Of a stretch of 64,000 nucleotides of DNA, positions 28,401 through 35,658 are shown one piece after another. The first letter of the stretch is position 1, and the number at the start of each line of letters is the position of its first letter. The stretch comes from JAXDMK01 sp963790325 (GTDB taxonomy: Bacteria; Actinomycetota; Acidimicrobiia; Acidimicrobiales; AC-14), in assembly GCA_963790325.1 (NCBI GenBank), contig CAWBNY010000003.1, positions 1,054,001 to 1,118,000 of the forward strand. The letters are read 5' to 3'. The position numbers and the translations under genes were made by a program. The notes below the pieces were generated by a model. The model was not told the origin of the DNA. It did no database searches and saw nothing but the letters and a program-made list of their open reading frames with translations.

Positions 28401-29506
28401 CTGGCCAGGTTGCACGCCGAGTTGTCGAGGTGCATGTACTCCGAGCACGGGTTGGAACCGTTGATGCGGCCGGTGTTGGACGCGGTGTGCCACCGGTTGA
28501 TGGTGGTGTCGAACTGCATGCCGGGATCGGCGCACTCCCAGGCCGCCTCCGCGATCTGGCGGAACAGGGCGCGGGCCTTGACCGTGCGGATGGTCTCGCC
28601 GCTGGTGACGGCCTTGAGGTCCCAGTCGGCGTCGGCGGCGACCGCCTCCATGAACTCGTCGGTGACCCGGACCGAGTTGTTGGCGTTCTGGTACTGGATC
28701 GAATGGCTGTCCTTGCCGTCGAGGTCCATGTCGAAGCCGTTGTCGCGCAGGACCCGGGCCTTGCGCTCCTCGACCGCCTTGCACCAGATGAAGTCCTCGA
28801 CGTCGGGGTGGTCGGCGTTGAGGATGACCATCTTGGCCGCCCGCCGGGTCTTGCCGCCCGACTTGATCGTGCCCGCCGAGGCGTCGGCGCCCCGCATGAA
28901 GCTGACCGGGCCGGAGGCGGTGCCACCTCCCTTGAGGTGCTCGTAGGAGGAGCGGATGCTGGACAGGTTGACGCCCGACCCGGAGCCGCCCTGGAAGATG
29001 ATCCCCTCCTCGCAGTACCAGTTGAGGATCGACCGCATCGTGTCCTCGACGGCGAGGATGAAACACGCGCTCGCCTGCTGCGGCGCCCCCATGACGCCGA
29101 TGTTGAACCACACCGGGGAGTTGAAGGCGGCCCGCTGGTGGAGGAGGAGGGTGGTGAGCTCGTCGCGGAAGGCGTCGGACTCGGCCCCGTCGACGAAGTA
29201 GCCGTCGCGCCGGCCCCAGGCGGTGACGGTGGACACCACCCGGTTGATCACCTGGCGCAGCGACCACTCCCGCTCGGAGGTGCCCAGGGTGCCCCGGAAG
29301 TACTTCTGGGCCACGATGTTGGTGGCGTTCTGCGACCACCCCACGGGAAACTCGACGTCGCGCTGCTCGAAGGCCACCGTGCCGTCGCGGAAGTTGGTGA
29401 TGCGGGCGTCGCGGCGCTCCCACGTGACCTCGTCGTAGGGGTCGACGCCCTCGGTCGAGAAATGGCGGCGAATGCCGATACCGGTCTGCTCGGGAGCGAG
29501 AGCCAT
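25430..29506 (-). CDS. nrdJ: Adenosylcobalamin-dependent (class II) ribonucleotide reductase with intein
   Basis: Reduces ribonucleotides to deoxyribonucleotides with coenzyme B12, independent of oxygen. The 1358-residue precursor comprises an N-extein of 539, an intein of 433 and a C-extein of 386; the spliced enzyme is 925 residues, normal for NrdJ. Active-site segment NPCSEYMHLDNSACNLASLN is in the N-extein. After the splice point comes IGLMMDCDTTGIEPDLG. The C-terminus has a zinc-ribbon with paired Cys (YCYQCG, CFVCSSCG, SGCS) that re-reduces the active site. The start has an AGGAGGA ribosome site six bases upstream. It is preceded by a strong promoter with two NrdR boxes. Confidence 0.97.
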   Translation of the reverse strand: MALAPEQTGIGIRRHFSTEGVDPYDEVTWERRDARITNFRDGTVAFEQRDVEFPVGWSQNATNIVAQKYFRGTLGTSEREWSLRQVINRVVSTVTAWGRRDGYFVDGAESDAFRDELTTLLLHQRAAFNSPVWFNIGVMGAPQQASACFILAVEDTMRSILNWYCEEGIIFQGGSGSGVNLSSIRSSYEHLKGGGTASGPVSFMRGADASAGTIKSGGKTRRAAKMVILNADHPDVEDFIWCKAVEERKARVLRDNGFDMDLDGKDSHSIQYQNANNSVRVTDEFMEAVAADADWDLKAVTSGETIRTVKARALFRQIAEAAWECADPGMQFDTTINRWHTASNTGRINGSNPCSEYMHLDNSACNLASLNLLRFLNDDGSFDVEGFRAAVRVVFTAQEILVGNADYPTERIADTSRRFRQLGLGYANLGALLMALGVAYDSDAGRAWAGAITALMTGEAYATSARTAARMGPFAGYAANKEPMNRVLGMHRDELGVIDANLAPSPVLAAAREAWDDAVGLADVYGVRNSQATVLAPTGCLVGGSLVPTDRGLVRLRSLGDPDGDQWQDLGIDVATDDGPRTASKFYVNGLEPVVSVETAGGYRIQGTPQHRVKVVHEATASWEWKRFADIAPGDLVPLALHQLVGVPRTVPLPPLPEAHRTGEHHLQAPRRMTAELAELVGYFMGDGSLHAHGLRFRVAEADFDVVERLQRLGKELFGAEAQVTPEAGCTEVAFNSVRLVLWWEACGFAKRSPSEGHAGQGYAAHIPDAVLHSNDPEAYRAFLRGLFEADGAVTAGVPTFWSTTVDFAADVQALLLALGYPTTRTPGTTTRTGRGQAPIAVLRLVDAGYARRWVAEIGFLGDGKGAAVAASTAAQTGGGDHVPLSRSLVDRLAPGDDRLRKVLLLELSRGRVSRRMAAELFERTGDAELGHLLAFYYDRVASSELGDEELTYDLSVPDNVTYVANGFVSHNTIGLMMDCDTTGIEPDLGLCKTKKLVGGGTMSIVNQTVPRALRRLGYRPDQVNEILAYIDLNKSILGAPHLTAEHLDVFACSMGDNVIHYLGHVRMMAAVQPWISGAISKTVNVPETMTVDEVEQLHIDSWRLGLKALAIYRDNCKVGQPLSTTKTDKAIAEAAAKLIEAVAVPQHLPPSRERLPRMRHSKTFSFRVADCHGYVTVGEYDDGRPGEIFLRVAKQGSTLAGIMDAFAISVSHGLQYGVPIKAFVDMYTNMRFEPAGMTDDPDIRFASSLVDYIFRRLAVEYLTYDERVDLGILTIDERSQPTLPGVEEQATPSAIGSEVVPDPVVKAAVAVAKAAVAAPAPQPQVSDAPYCYQCGMVMQRAGACFVCSSCGTTSGCS
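26591..27889 (-). other. Intein with DOD (LAGLIDADG-type) homing endonuclease inside nrdJ
   Basis: 433 codons in frame within nrdJ. It begins at Cys in APTG|CLVGG and ends at His-Asn in FVSHN|TIGLMM, so Thr is the +1 nucleophile. Splicing blocks are visible: N-terminal CLVGGSLVPTDRGL, block B TPQHRVKV, block F YDLSVPDNVTYVANG and block G FVSHN. Two endonuclease motifs lie between, LVGYFMGDGSL and LRGLFEADGAV, each keeping a Gly-Asp-Gly or Ala-Asp-Gly with the catalytic Asp. Both splicing and endonuclease parts look intact. The insertion site is the conserved APTG-TIGL loop. Confidence 0.95.
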
Positions 29507-29580
29507 GCGGAGTCCTCCTGTTCAGCGGCCGGCCGCCAGGCCGCCCCACCACCAACGAATGTGCCTCGGGGGAAGTGAGC

Positions 29581-29594
29581 CACTACATGTCGCG
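29581..29594 (-). promoter_or_regulatory. Candidate NrdR box, proximal to nrdJ
   Basis: CACTACATGTCGCG, a degenerate match to the NrdR palindrome. It starts exactly 31 bases (three helical turns) from the second candidate box, the arrangement NrdR needs. It lies in the likely 5' leader of nrdJ. Confidence 0.65.
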
Positions 29595-29611
29595 TCTCAA
29601 GACAGACGAGC

Positions 29612-29625
29612 CACAAGATGTGCCC
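29612..29625 (-). promoter_or_regulatory. Candidate NrdR box, overlapping the nrdJ transcription start
   Basis: CACAAGATGTGCCC on the plus strand (GGGCACATCTTGTG on the transcribed side). It lies just downstream of the proposed -10 element, where bound NrdR would block RNA polymerase. It pairs with the box 31 bases further on. Confidence 0.7.
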
Positions 29626-29628
29626 ATA

Positions 29629-29658
29629 ATACTACGTGCGTAATTCCAGCGGTGTCAA
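29629..29658 (-). promoter_or_regulatory. nrdJ promoter
   Basis: On the minus strand, a perfect -35 TTGACA (29658-29653), an 18-base spacer, and TAGTAT (29634-29629) as -10. The region is notably AT-rich for this genome. It lies between nrdR and nrdJ, so nrdJ can be transcribed apart from nrdR. Confidence 0.75.
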
Positions 29659-29731
29659 CGATGGGTCGCCACCGACCACCCTCGCGCCGAGGCCCTGTGG
29701 ATCGCTAGGACCGCAGCCTGTGGACGGTCGG

Positions 29732-30202
29732 TCAGTCCGGCGGCGGGACGGGATCGCCCCGGGTGAGCAACCCCAACTCCCGCTGGAAGTCGCCCGGCTC
29801 CTCGAAGACCTTGTAGACGCTGGCGAAGCGCAGGTAGGCGACCTCGTCGAGGAGGCGCAGGCGCTCGAGGACCATGCGCCCCAGCTCGGCGCTGCTGACC
29901 TCGGGGCCCTGGAGGCGGGCCTGCTCCTCGATCTCGGCCGCCACCGTCTCGAGCTGGTCGTCGGTGACGGGGCGGTTCTTGGCCGCCGCCCGCATCCCGG
30001 CCACCAGCTTGGCCCGGGCGAAGGGCTGGCCCGAGCCCGACCGCTTGGTCACGACCAGCGGAGCCTCCTCCAGGCGCTCGAAGGTGGTGAAGCGCCGGCC
30101 GCAGGCCATGCACTCCCGCCGGCGGCGGATGGCGGCCCCGTCGTCGGCCTGCCGGGAGTCGATGACGCGGTCGTCGAGATGGGCGCAACCGGGGCACCGC
30201 AC
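29732..30202 (-). CDS. nrdR: Transcriptional repressor NrdR
   Basis: 156 residues. An N-terminal zinc ribbon with Cys3, Cys6, Cys31 and Cys34 (RCPGC, ECMACG) binds DNA; the following ATP-cone (VTKRSGSGQPFARAKLVAGM...) senses ATP/dATP. It represses ribonucleotide reductase genes, and its likely targets, two NrdR boxes, lie just downstream before nrdJ. GTG 30202 is the start. nrdR next to nrdJ and near lexA is a common actinobacterial order. It is divergent from the FNT channel gene. Confidence 0.97.
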   Translation of the reverse strand: MRCPGCAHLDDRVIDSRQADDGAAIRRRRECMACGRRFTTFERLEEAPLVVTKRSGSGQPFARAKLVAGMRAAAKNRPVTDDQLETVAAEIEEQARLQGPEVSSAELGRMVLERLRLLDEVAYLRFASVYKVFEEPGDFQRELGLLTRGDPVPPPD

Positions 30203-30258
30203 GGTGCCGACGCTACCCGGTTGTTTGTGGCTCCGGTCCCCTCGGGTAGGCGGCCGTG

Positions 30259-31110
30259 ATGCCGACGCCCACGCCGGAGCACGACCCGACCGAGGCCGAG
30301 CGAGAGGTGGAGGACGCCTTCCGCCGTTCGGTCGACGAGGGTCGGCGGCGGATGAGCCGGCCCACGCTGCCCCTGCTCGCCACCGGCCTGGTGGGCGGGA
30401 TCGACGTGGGCACGGGCGTGCTCGCCCTGCTGCTGGTGGAGCACGGCACCGGAAGCACGCTGCTGGCCGGGCTGGCGTTCTCGGTCGGCTTCATCGCCCT
30501 GACCCTGGCCCGCAGCGAGCTGTTCACCGAGAACTTCCTGGTGCCGGTGACGACCGTGATCGCCCGCCAGGCCCGCTTCCGGCTGCTGCTGCGCCTGTGG
30601 GGCGGCACGCTGGTGGCGAACCTGGCCGGGGGCTGGATCTTCACCTGGCTCATCGTCGTGGGGTACCCGGAGCTGGCGGGGACGGCCCGGGACGCGGGCG
30701 AACACTACGTGGGCCTCGGCATCGGCGTGCGATCGATGGCGCTGGCGGTGATGGGCGGGGCGGTGATCACCCTCATGACCTGGATGCAGCACTCGACCGA
30801 CTCGACCGGGGTGAAGCTCATCCCTGCGGTCACCGGCGCGTTCCTCCTGGGCGGCGGGCAGCTCAACCACGCGGTGGTGAACTCGCTGCTCGTGTTCTCC
30901 GGGTTGCACACGGGCGAGTCGAGTTTCGGGTACGTGGACTGGGCCCGGACGGCGTCATGGGCCGCGCTGGGGAACATGGTCGGCGGCATCGGCCTGGTGA
31001 CGGTGCTGCGCCTGTTCCAGGTGCCGAACAAGGTGAAGAAGGAGCGCCTCCATCCCGCCCCCGGGGTGCCCGTCGGCGACCCCCGCCCGGTGCGGGCACC
31101 GACACCCTGA
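30259..31110 (+). CDS. Formate/nitrite transporter (FNT) family membrane protein
   Basis: 283 residues. A charged N-terminal helix (PTEAEREVEDAFRRSVDEGRRR) is followed by about six membrane helices. Family marks include ARSELFTENFLVPV in the second/third helix loop, the LWGGTLVANLAGG segment and the duplicated half with NHAVVNSLLVFSG and ALGNMVGGIG. FNT pentamers pass small monovalent anions, but the ion here cannot be told. ATG 30259 is used; a GTG one codon upstream is equally possible. Its C-terminal tail is Pro-rich. Confidence 0.9.
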   Translation: MPTPTPEHDPTEAEREVEDAFRRSVDEGRRRMSRPTLPLLATGLVGGIDVGTGVLALLLVEHGTGSTLLAGLAFSVGFIALTLARSELFTENFLVPVTTVIARQARFRLLLRLWGGTLVANLAGGWIFTWLIVVGYPELAGTARDAGEHYVGLGIGVRSMALAVMGGAVITLMTWMQHSTDSTGVKLIPAVTGAFLLGGGQLNHAVVNSLLVFSGLHTGESSFGYVDWARTASWAALGNMVGGIGLVTVLRLFQVPNKVKKERLHPAPGVPVGDPRPVRAPTP

Positions 31111-31186
31111 CCGCCGCCGATCGTTTCGAGTCGTGGACGAGTCGCCAGGCGATCACGGCGCGCACGCGAACGCCGGCCGCCGACGA

Positions 31187-31597
31187 TCAGCCGGCGGGTG
31201 GGAGGCGGATGTGCTCGCCGACGAGGAGGAGGGGGCTGCCGTGCTCGGCCACCAGCCGGTCGACCAGGGGACGAGGGTCGCCCTGGGGGTCGAGGCTGCG
31301 GGCGATGGCCCAGAACGAGTCGCCCGGCTGGACCTCGTAGACCTGGCCGGGATGGACGGGGAGCGGGCGCTCGGGGGCGGTGAGGGAACCACCCCCGAGC
31401 GCGCCCAGCACGACCGAGACCACCGCCGAGAGGGCTGCGATCGCGCCGGCGGCCAGGGCCTGCCGCCGGCGATAGGTGCTGGACGGAACGGACGGGGAGG
31501 CCGGGCGACCGCCGACGCCGGCCCGCGGCGCGAGGCGGACGACGACGCCGGTGGACGTCGCCGGGACGGACCCAGACCCGTGGTGGATCGCTACCAT
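31187..31597 (-). CDS. LysM protein, probable SOS-induced cell-division regulator (YneA/ChiZ-like)
   Basis: 136 residues: a cytoplasmic N-terminus, one membrane helix (about 45-66) and an extracytoplasmic LysM domain (VYEVQPGDSFWAIARSL...LLVGEHIRLP). It lies head-to-head with lexA, with LexA boxes starting 21 bases from its ATG. Bacillus YneA and Mycobacterium ChiZ (Rv2719c) have the same layout and position, and they delay division during DNA damage. The function is inferred from this layout; the sequence alone shows only the LysM anchor. Confidence 0.88.
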   Translation of the reverse strand: MVAIHHGSGSVPATSTGVVVRLAPRAGVGGRPASPSVPSSTYRRRQALAAGAIAALSAVVSVVLGALGGGSLTAPERPLPVHPGQVYEVQPGDSFWAIARSLDPQGDPRPLVDRLVAEHGSPLLLVGEHIRLPPAG

Positions 31598-31617
31598 CGC
31601 CTCTCCTTGCCTCGTTA

Positions 31618-31631
31618 CGAACGTACGTTCG
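31618..31631. promoter_or_regulatory. LexA (SOS) box 1
   Basis: CGAACGTACGTTCG, a perfect palindrome matching the actinobacterial SOS box. It is nearest to the LysM gene. Confidence 0.92.
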
Positions 31632-31649
31632 GACTCGGGCAGTCAACCA

Positions 31650-31663
31650 CGAACGGGTGTTCC
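31650..31663. promoter_or_regulatory. LexA (SOS) box 2
   Basis: CGAACGGGTGTTCC, one mismatch in the right half. Midway in the lexA/LysM spacer. Confidence 0.8.
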
Positions 31664-31678
31664 CCGTCAAGCCGAAAA

Positions 31679-31692
31679 CGAACAGATGTTTG
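31679..31692. promoter_or_regulatory. LexA (SOS) box 3
   Basis: CGAACAGATGTTTG, one mismatch in the right half. It overlaps the -35 element of the lexA promoter (TTGTAC, 31690-31695). Confidence 0.85.
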
Positions 31693-31718
31693 TACTCGTC
31701 CCCTTCCCCTGGTACAGT
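31690..31718 (+). promoter_or_regulatory. lexA promoter
   Basis: TTGTAC (31690-31695), a 17-base spacer, then TACAGT (31713-31718). It is flanked by LexA boxes 3 and 4, which fits tight autorepression. The start codon lies 39 bases downstream. Confidence 0.75.
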
Positions 31719-31723
31719 CCGAG

Positions 31724-31737
31724 CGAACGCATGTTCG
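31724..31737. promoter_or_regulatory. LexA (SOS) box 4
   Basis: CGAACGCATGTTCG, fully palindromic outside the central four bases. It lies between the lexA -10 and the ribosome site, over the expected transcription start. Confidence 0.92.
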
Positions 31738-31756
31738 TAGGAGGAAGGAGTCCGCA

Positions 31757-32389
31757 GTGACCGATCCGGCACTCACCGAGCGCCAGCGGGGGATCCTCGA
31801 GTGCATCGTCTCCCACACCCGGGAGCACGGCTACCCCCCGTCGGTGCGCGAGATCGGCGAGGCGGTGGGGCTCACGTCAACCTCCACCGTCCACGCCCAC
31901 CTGGCCACCCTCCAGCGCCTCGGCTACCTCCGGCGCGACCCCACCAAGCCCCGGGCCATCGAGGTCCGCTACGACGCCGGCTCGGCCACGCCCATCGAGC
32001 AGCGGCCCGTCCGCCACGTGCCCCTGGTGGGCGATGTGGCCGCCGGCACCGATGTCCTCGCCCACGAGCTGGCCGAGGAGGCCTTCCCCGTCCCCGCCGA
32101 TTGGACCGGCGACGGGCCCGTCTTCATGGTGCGGGTGCGAGGCGAGTCCATGCTCGAGGCCGGCATCCTGCCCGGCGACTACGTCGTCGCCCGCCAGCAG
32201 AGGGAGGCGGCCAAGGGAGACCTGGTGGTGGCGGGCATCCCCGGCGAGGAGGCGACGGTCAAGACCTACACCCGCCGGGGCGACAAGGTCGTGCTCCTGC
32301 CGGCCAACCCCGCCTTCGAGCCCATCGAGCTCGACGCCGACGACGTGCAGATCTACGGGAAGGTGGTCACGGTGATGCGCCGGGTCTGA
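31757..32389 (+). CDS. lexA: LexA repressor, SOS regulator
   Basis: 210 residues. A winged-helix N-terminal domain (ILECIVSHTREHGYPPSVREIGEAVGLTSTSTVHAHLATLQRLGYL in parts) is followed by the self-cleaving S24 domain: scissile Ala96-Gly97 in DVAAGTD, nucleophile Ser131 in RGESMLEAG and Lys169 in ATVKTYTRRGDK. RecA filaments trigger cleavage and so induce SOS genes. GTG 31757 has a GGAGGAAGGAG ribosome site. Four LexA boxes upstream imply autoregulation. The 3' end overlaps the subtilase gene by 23 bases, tail to tail. Confidence 0.98.
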   Translation: MTDPALTERQRGILECIVSHTREHGYPPSVREIGEAVGLTSTSTVHAHLATLQRLGYLRRDPTKPRAIEVRYDAGSATPIEQRPVRHVPLVGDVAAGTDVLAHELAEEAFPVPADWTGDGPVFMVRVRGESMLEAGILPGDYVVARQQREAAKGDLVVAGIPGEEATVKTYTRRGDKVVLLPANPAFEPIELDADDVQIYGKVVTVMRRV

Positions 32390-33695
32390 CGGGTGGGAGG
32401 CGACGTTGGGCCCACACCCCGGCCACCGCCACGCCCACGCCGAGCACCAGGCCCACGGCCAGGCTGGTCGTGACGGGGTCGAGCTCGCCCGGGACCTCCA
32501 GGGGTCGGGGGGCGGGCGCGGCCAGTCCGGCGGGCTCCACGGCCGCCGCCCGCGACGCGGCGGGGGGAAGGGTGGTCGTCGGGGCCGGGTCGACGGTGGT
32601 GGTGGGCTCCGGCGGCGGAGCCGGCTCGGCCGCCGGCGGCTCCTCGGGCGCCGGTGGGGCCTCGGCCGGGCCGGGCGGCGGCGGGGCCGCCACTGCGGCG
32701 TCGGGTCGGGCTGCGGTCGTCGGCGGCGCCAAGGGGGCCGCCCCCGACGCCACCCCCACGTTGAGCCGACCCTGGCAACCGGCGCCGCACGGCACCCGGT
32801 CCAGCGTCGCCAGCAGCTTCGACACCGCCGCCGACGGGCTCAGGCCCTGGGCCAGCAGCAGCGCCACCGCGCCCGACACGTGGGGCACGGCCAGCGACGT
32901 CCCCGCGGACGAGGCGTAGCCGCCCCCGATGGTGGTGGAGATGATGTTGTTGTCGACCCCGCTCACGCCCGAGCCGCCGGGCGCGACCAGGCCCCACTTG
33001 GCGTTGCCGATGGCGCTCGAATAGGAGGCCAGGGCCCCGGTGCGGTCGGTGGCGCCCACCACGAGCGCGTTCAGCGCCCCGTAGTTCTCCGAGCTGAGCC
33101 CGCCGTAGTTGCCCGCGGCCAGCACGGCCACCGCCCCCTTCGACCAGGCGTATTCGATCCCGTCCCGCAGGGGCGAGCCCGCGGCCGACGTGAACGCCTT
33201 CGGATCCCCGAGGCTGATGCTCACCACCCGGGCCCCGTGGTCGACGGCCCAGCGGATGCCGAGGTTGATGTCCTCCGCCCGCCCCGACCCGCCGGGGCCG
33301 AGAACCTTGGCCACCACCAGCCGGGCGTCGGGGGCGACGCCCGCTATGCCCTTGCCGTTGTCGGTGCCGGCCGCCGCCACCCCCGCGATCATCGTCCCGT
33401 GGCCGCCGACGTCGGTCCCTCCCAGGCCGTCGGCGCAGACGGGCCGGTTGTGGCAGTCCGCGGTCAGGGCCACCTTGCCGGCCAGGTCGGGATGGCTCGC
33501 CTCCACGCCGGAGTCGACGATGCCGATGACCGCGCCCTGGCCCCGGGTCACCGCCCAGGCCCGGGGGGCTCCGATCTGTTCGAGCGCCCACTGCCGGTCG
33601 AACAAGGGGTCGTTGCTGGCCTGGGCCGTCGGCGCGCCGAAGCCGGCCACGAGCACCACGACGCCGACGATCCCCCCCAACCACCGGAACGGCAC
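32367..33695 (-). CDS. Subtilisin-family (S8) membrane-anchored serine protease, mycosin-like layout
   Basis: 442 residues. Signal peptide (1-27), catalytic domain with Asp61 (GIVDSGVEASHPDL), His99 (GGHGTMIAG), oxyanion Asn196 (AAGNYGG) and Ser267 (SAGTSLAVPHVSG), then a Pro/Ala/Thr-rich linker (about 320-410) and a C-terminal membrane helix with basic end. This resembles mycosins, but no ESX/type VII genes are near, and the N-terminal propeptide is short. GTG 33695 is the start. Likely an exported protease facing the cell wall. Confidence 0.93.
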   Translation of the reverse strand: MPFRWLGGIVGVVVLVAGFGAPTAQASNDPLFDRQWALEQIGAPRAWAVTRGQGAVIGIVDSGVEASHPDLAGKVALTADCHNRPVCADGLGGTDVGGHGTMIAGVAAAGTDNGKGIAGVAPDARLVVAKVLGPGGSGRAEDINLGIRWAVDHGARVVSISLGDPKAFTSAAGSPLRDGIEYAWSKGAVAVLAAGNYGGLSSENYGALNALVVGATDRTGALASYSSAIGNAKWGLVAPGGSGVSGVDNNIISTTIGGGYASSAGTSLAVPHVSGAVALLLAQGLSPSAAVSKLLATLDRVPCGAGCQGRLNVGVASGAAPLAPPTTAARPDAAVAAPPPPGPAEAPPAPEEPPAAEPAPPPEPTTTVDPAPTTTLPPAASRAAAVEPAGLAAPAPRPLEVPGELDPVTTSLAVGLVLGVGVAVAGVWAQRRLPPVRPGASP

Positions 33696-33710
33696 GCACC
33701 GTTCATCGGC

Positions 33711-34760
33711 TCAGCCCAGCAGCGACTTGAGGACGGAACGCACCGTTTCCAGCTCGGCCCGGTCGACCCGCTCGTCGGCGGCGTGGGCGACGTTGGGGTT
33801 GCCGGGTCCGAAGTTGGTGGCGGGGACGCCTCGGGCCGCGAACCGAGCCACGTCGGTCCAGCCCAGCTTGGCCCGGGGCGGGGCGCCGCTGGCGCCGACC
33901 AGCGACCGCAGCAGGGGGTGGCCGAGGCCGGGCGGGGCGGCCACCGCGAAGTCGACCACCTCGAAGTCGTCGACCTCGCCGACGATGTCCCGCAGCGCCG
34001 CCTCCGCCTCCGCCGGCGTCCGGTCGGGGGCGAAGCGGTGGTTGAGGACCACCGTCGCCCGGTCGGGCACCACGTTGCCGGCCACGCCCCCCGAGATGCC
34101 CACCGCCGACAGGGCCTCCAGGAACAGGCACCCGTCCATGTCGACCTGGCGACCCTCGAACGCGGCCACCGCGGCCAGCACCGGTCCCAGCCGGTGGATG
34201 GCGTTCACGCCCAGCCACGGCCGGGCCGAGTGGGCCCGGACGCCGGCCTGGGTGACGACCACCCGCATCGTCCCCTGGCAGCCCGCCTCCACCAGGGCTC
34301 CGGTGGGCTCGGCCAGGATGGCGGCATCGGCCGCCAGCAGGTCGGGACGCTCCCGGAACAGCCGCTCGATGCCGTTGTACCGGGAGTCGATCTCCTCGCA
34401 CTCGTAGAACACGTAGGTGACGTCGACGGCCGGCTCGGGGACGGTGAGGGCCAGCTCCAGCATCACCGCCAGCCCGCCCTTCATGTCGCACGAGCCCAGG
34501 CCCCACAGCACGTCGCCCTCGATGCGGGCCCGGGCGTTGTCGTTGGGGGGGACGGTGTCGGTGTGACCACCGATGAGCAGCCGCTGCGACCGCCCGCCGT
34601 GGGTGCGGGCGACCAGGTTCTCGCCCACCCGGGTGACGTCGAGCCAGGGGGCGGCGGCCAGCCGCTCGGCCAGGTGGTCGGTGATGGCCAGCTCGTCGTG
34701 GCTCACCGACGGGATGTCGACGAGGGCGGCGGTCAGTTGGATCAGGTCGAGGTCGGTCAC
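33711..34760 (-). CDS. dapE: Succinyl-diaminopimelate desuccinylase
   Basis: 349 residues of the M20 metallopeptidase family. Removes succinate from N-succinyl-LL-DAP in the lysine/peptidoglycan route. Metal and catalytic motifs: GGHTDTVPP, GLGSCDMKGG, FYECEEIDS (catalytic Glu and metal Glu) and a C-terminal His in NVAHAADE. The inserted dimerisation domain is present (GCQGTMRVVVTQAGVRAHSARPW). GTG 34760. It follows dapD by 22 bases on the same strand, so the two pathway genes are probably one unit. Confidence 0.95.
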   Translation of the reverse strand: MTDLDLIQLTAALVDIPSVSHDELAITDHLAERLAAAPWLDVTRVGENLVARTHGGRSQRLLIGGHTDTVPPNDNARARIEGDVLWGLGSCDMKGGLAVMLELALTVPEPAVDVTYVFYECEEIDSRYNGIERLFRERPDLLAADAAILAEPTGALVEAGCQGTMRVVVTQAGVRAHSARPWLGVNAIHRLGPVLAAVAAFEGRQVDMDGCLFLEALSAVGISGGVAGNVVPDRATVVLNHRFAPDRTPAEAEAALRDIVGEVDDFEVVDFAVAAPPGLGHPLLRSLVGASGAPPRAKLGWTDVARFAARGVPATNFGPGNPNVAHAADERVDRAELETVRSVLKSLLG

Positions 34761-34782
34761 GTCGCTCGCGGCCGGCCCCCAC

Positions 34783-35613
34783 TCACAGGCCGGCTCCGCC
34801 GTGCTGGCGGAGGAGGCCTTCGAGGGCGGCCTTGTCGTGGCGGCTGCCCTCGGGGAGGTGCTTGATGACCAGGGCGCACGGCAGGCCGAACTCGCCGCCG
34901 GCGAACTTCCGGGGCCGGGTGGCGGTGACCACCACGCACCACGGCGGGATCACGCCCCGGCCCAGCTCCTCACCCGTCTCGGCGTCGATGACGGGGATGG
35001 TGTTGGACAGGATCAGTCCCGCGCCGAGGACGCACCCGTCGCCCACCCGGGCCCCCTGCACGACCATGCACCGGCTGCCGATGAGGCAGTCGTCGCCGAT
35101 CATCACCGGCGCCGCCTGGGGCGGTTCGAGCACGCCGCCGATGCCGACACCCCCGCTGAGGTGGACGTTGGCACCCACCTGGGCGCACGAGCCGACCGTG
35201 GCCCACGTGTCGACCATGGTGTTGGCTCCCACCCGGGCCCCGATGTTGACGTAGCCGGGCATGAGCACGACGCCCCGGTCGAGGAACGACCCCCACCGGG
35301 CCGACCCCCCCGGCACCACCCGCACCCCGCCGGCTGCGTAGCCCTTCTTCAACGGGATGCGGTCGGCGAACTCGAACGGGCCCATCTCGATCGTCTGCAT
35401 GTCGGACAGCCGGAAGAGCAGGAGGATGGCCTGCTTCAGCCAGGCGTGGACCACCACCTCGCCGGTGGCGGGATCGATCTCGGCGGCCCGGGCCTCGCCC
35501 CGGTCGAGGAGGTCGATGACCTGGTGGACGACGGCCGCGGCATCGGTGTCGGCGGGTGACAACTCCGCCCGGCGCTCCCACAGCGCGGCGATCTGGGACT
35601 GGAGGTCGACCAC
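34783..35613 (-). CDS. dapD: Tetrahydrodipicolinate N-succinyltransferase
   Basis: Transfers succinyl from succinyl-CoA to tetrahydrodipicolinate. 276 residues from GTG 35613 (VVDLQSQIAALWERR), the usual length. The N-terminal helical domain is followed by a left-handed beta-helix of hexapeptide repeats (VLMPGYVNIGARVGANTMVDTWATVGSCAQVGANVHLSGGVGIGG), with the conserved GSRCMVVQGARVG and AGLILSNTIPV turns. A longer GTG start at 35640 exists but adds a poorly conserved leader. Paired with dapE. Confidence 0.95.
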   Translation of the reverse strand: MVDLQSQIAALWERRAELSPADTDAAAVVHQVIDLLDRGEARAAEIDPATGEVVVHAWLKQAILLLFRLSDMQTIEMGPFEFADRIPLKKGYAAGGVRVVPGGSARWGSFLDRGVVLMPGYVNIGARVGANTMVDTWATVGSCAQVGANVHLSGGVGIGGVLEPPQAAPVMIGDDCLIGSRCMVVQGARVGDGCVLGAGLILSNTIPVIDAETGEELGRGVIPPWCVVVTATRPRKFAGGEFGLPCALVIKHLPEGSRHDKAALEGLLRQHGGAGL

Positions 35614-35658
35614 GGAAGGGAGCCTACCGGCCCTCCCCACGGGCCATGATGGCCTCCC

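Noticed and set aside
32353..33699. 448-codon frame overlapping the subtilase
   Set aside because: Shifted frame with Arg/Gly-rich text; the other frame carries the full Asp-His-Ser triad.
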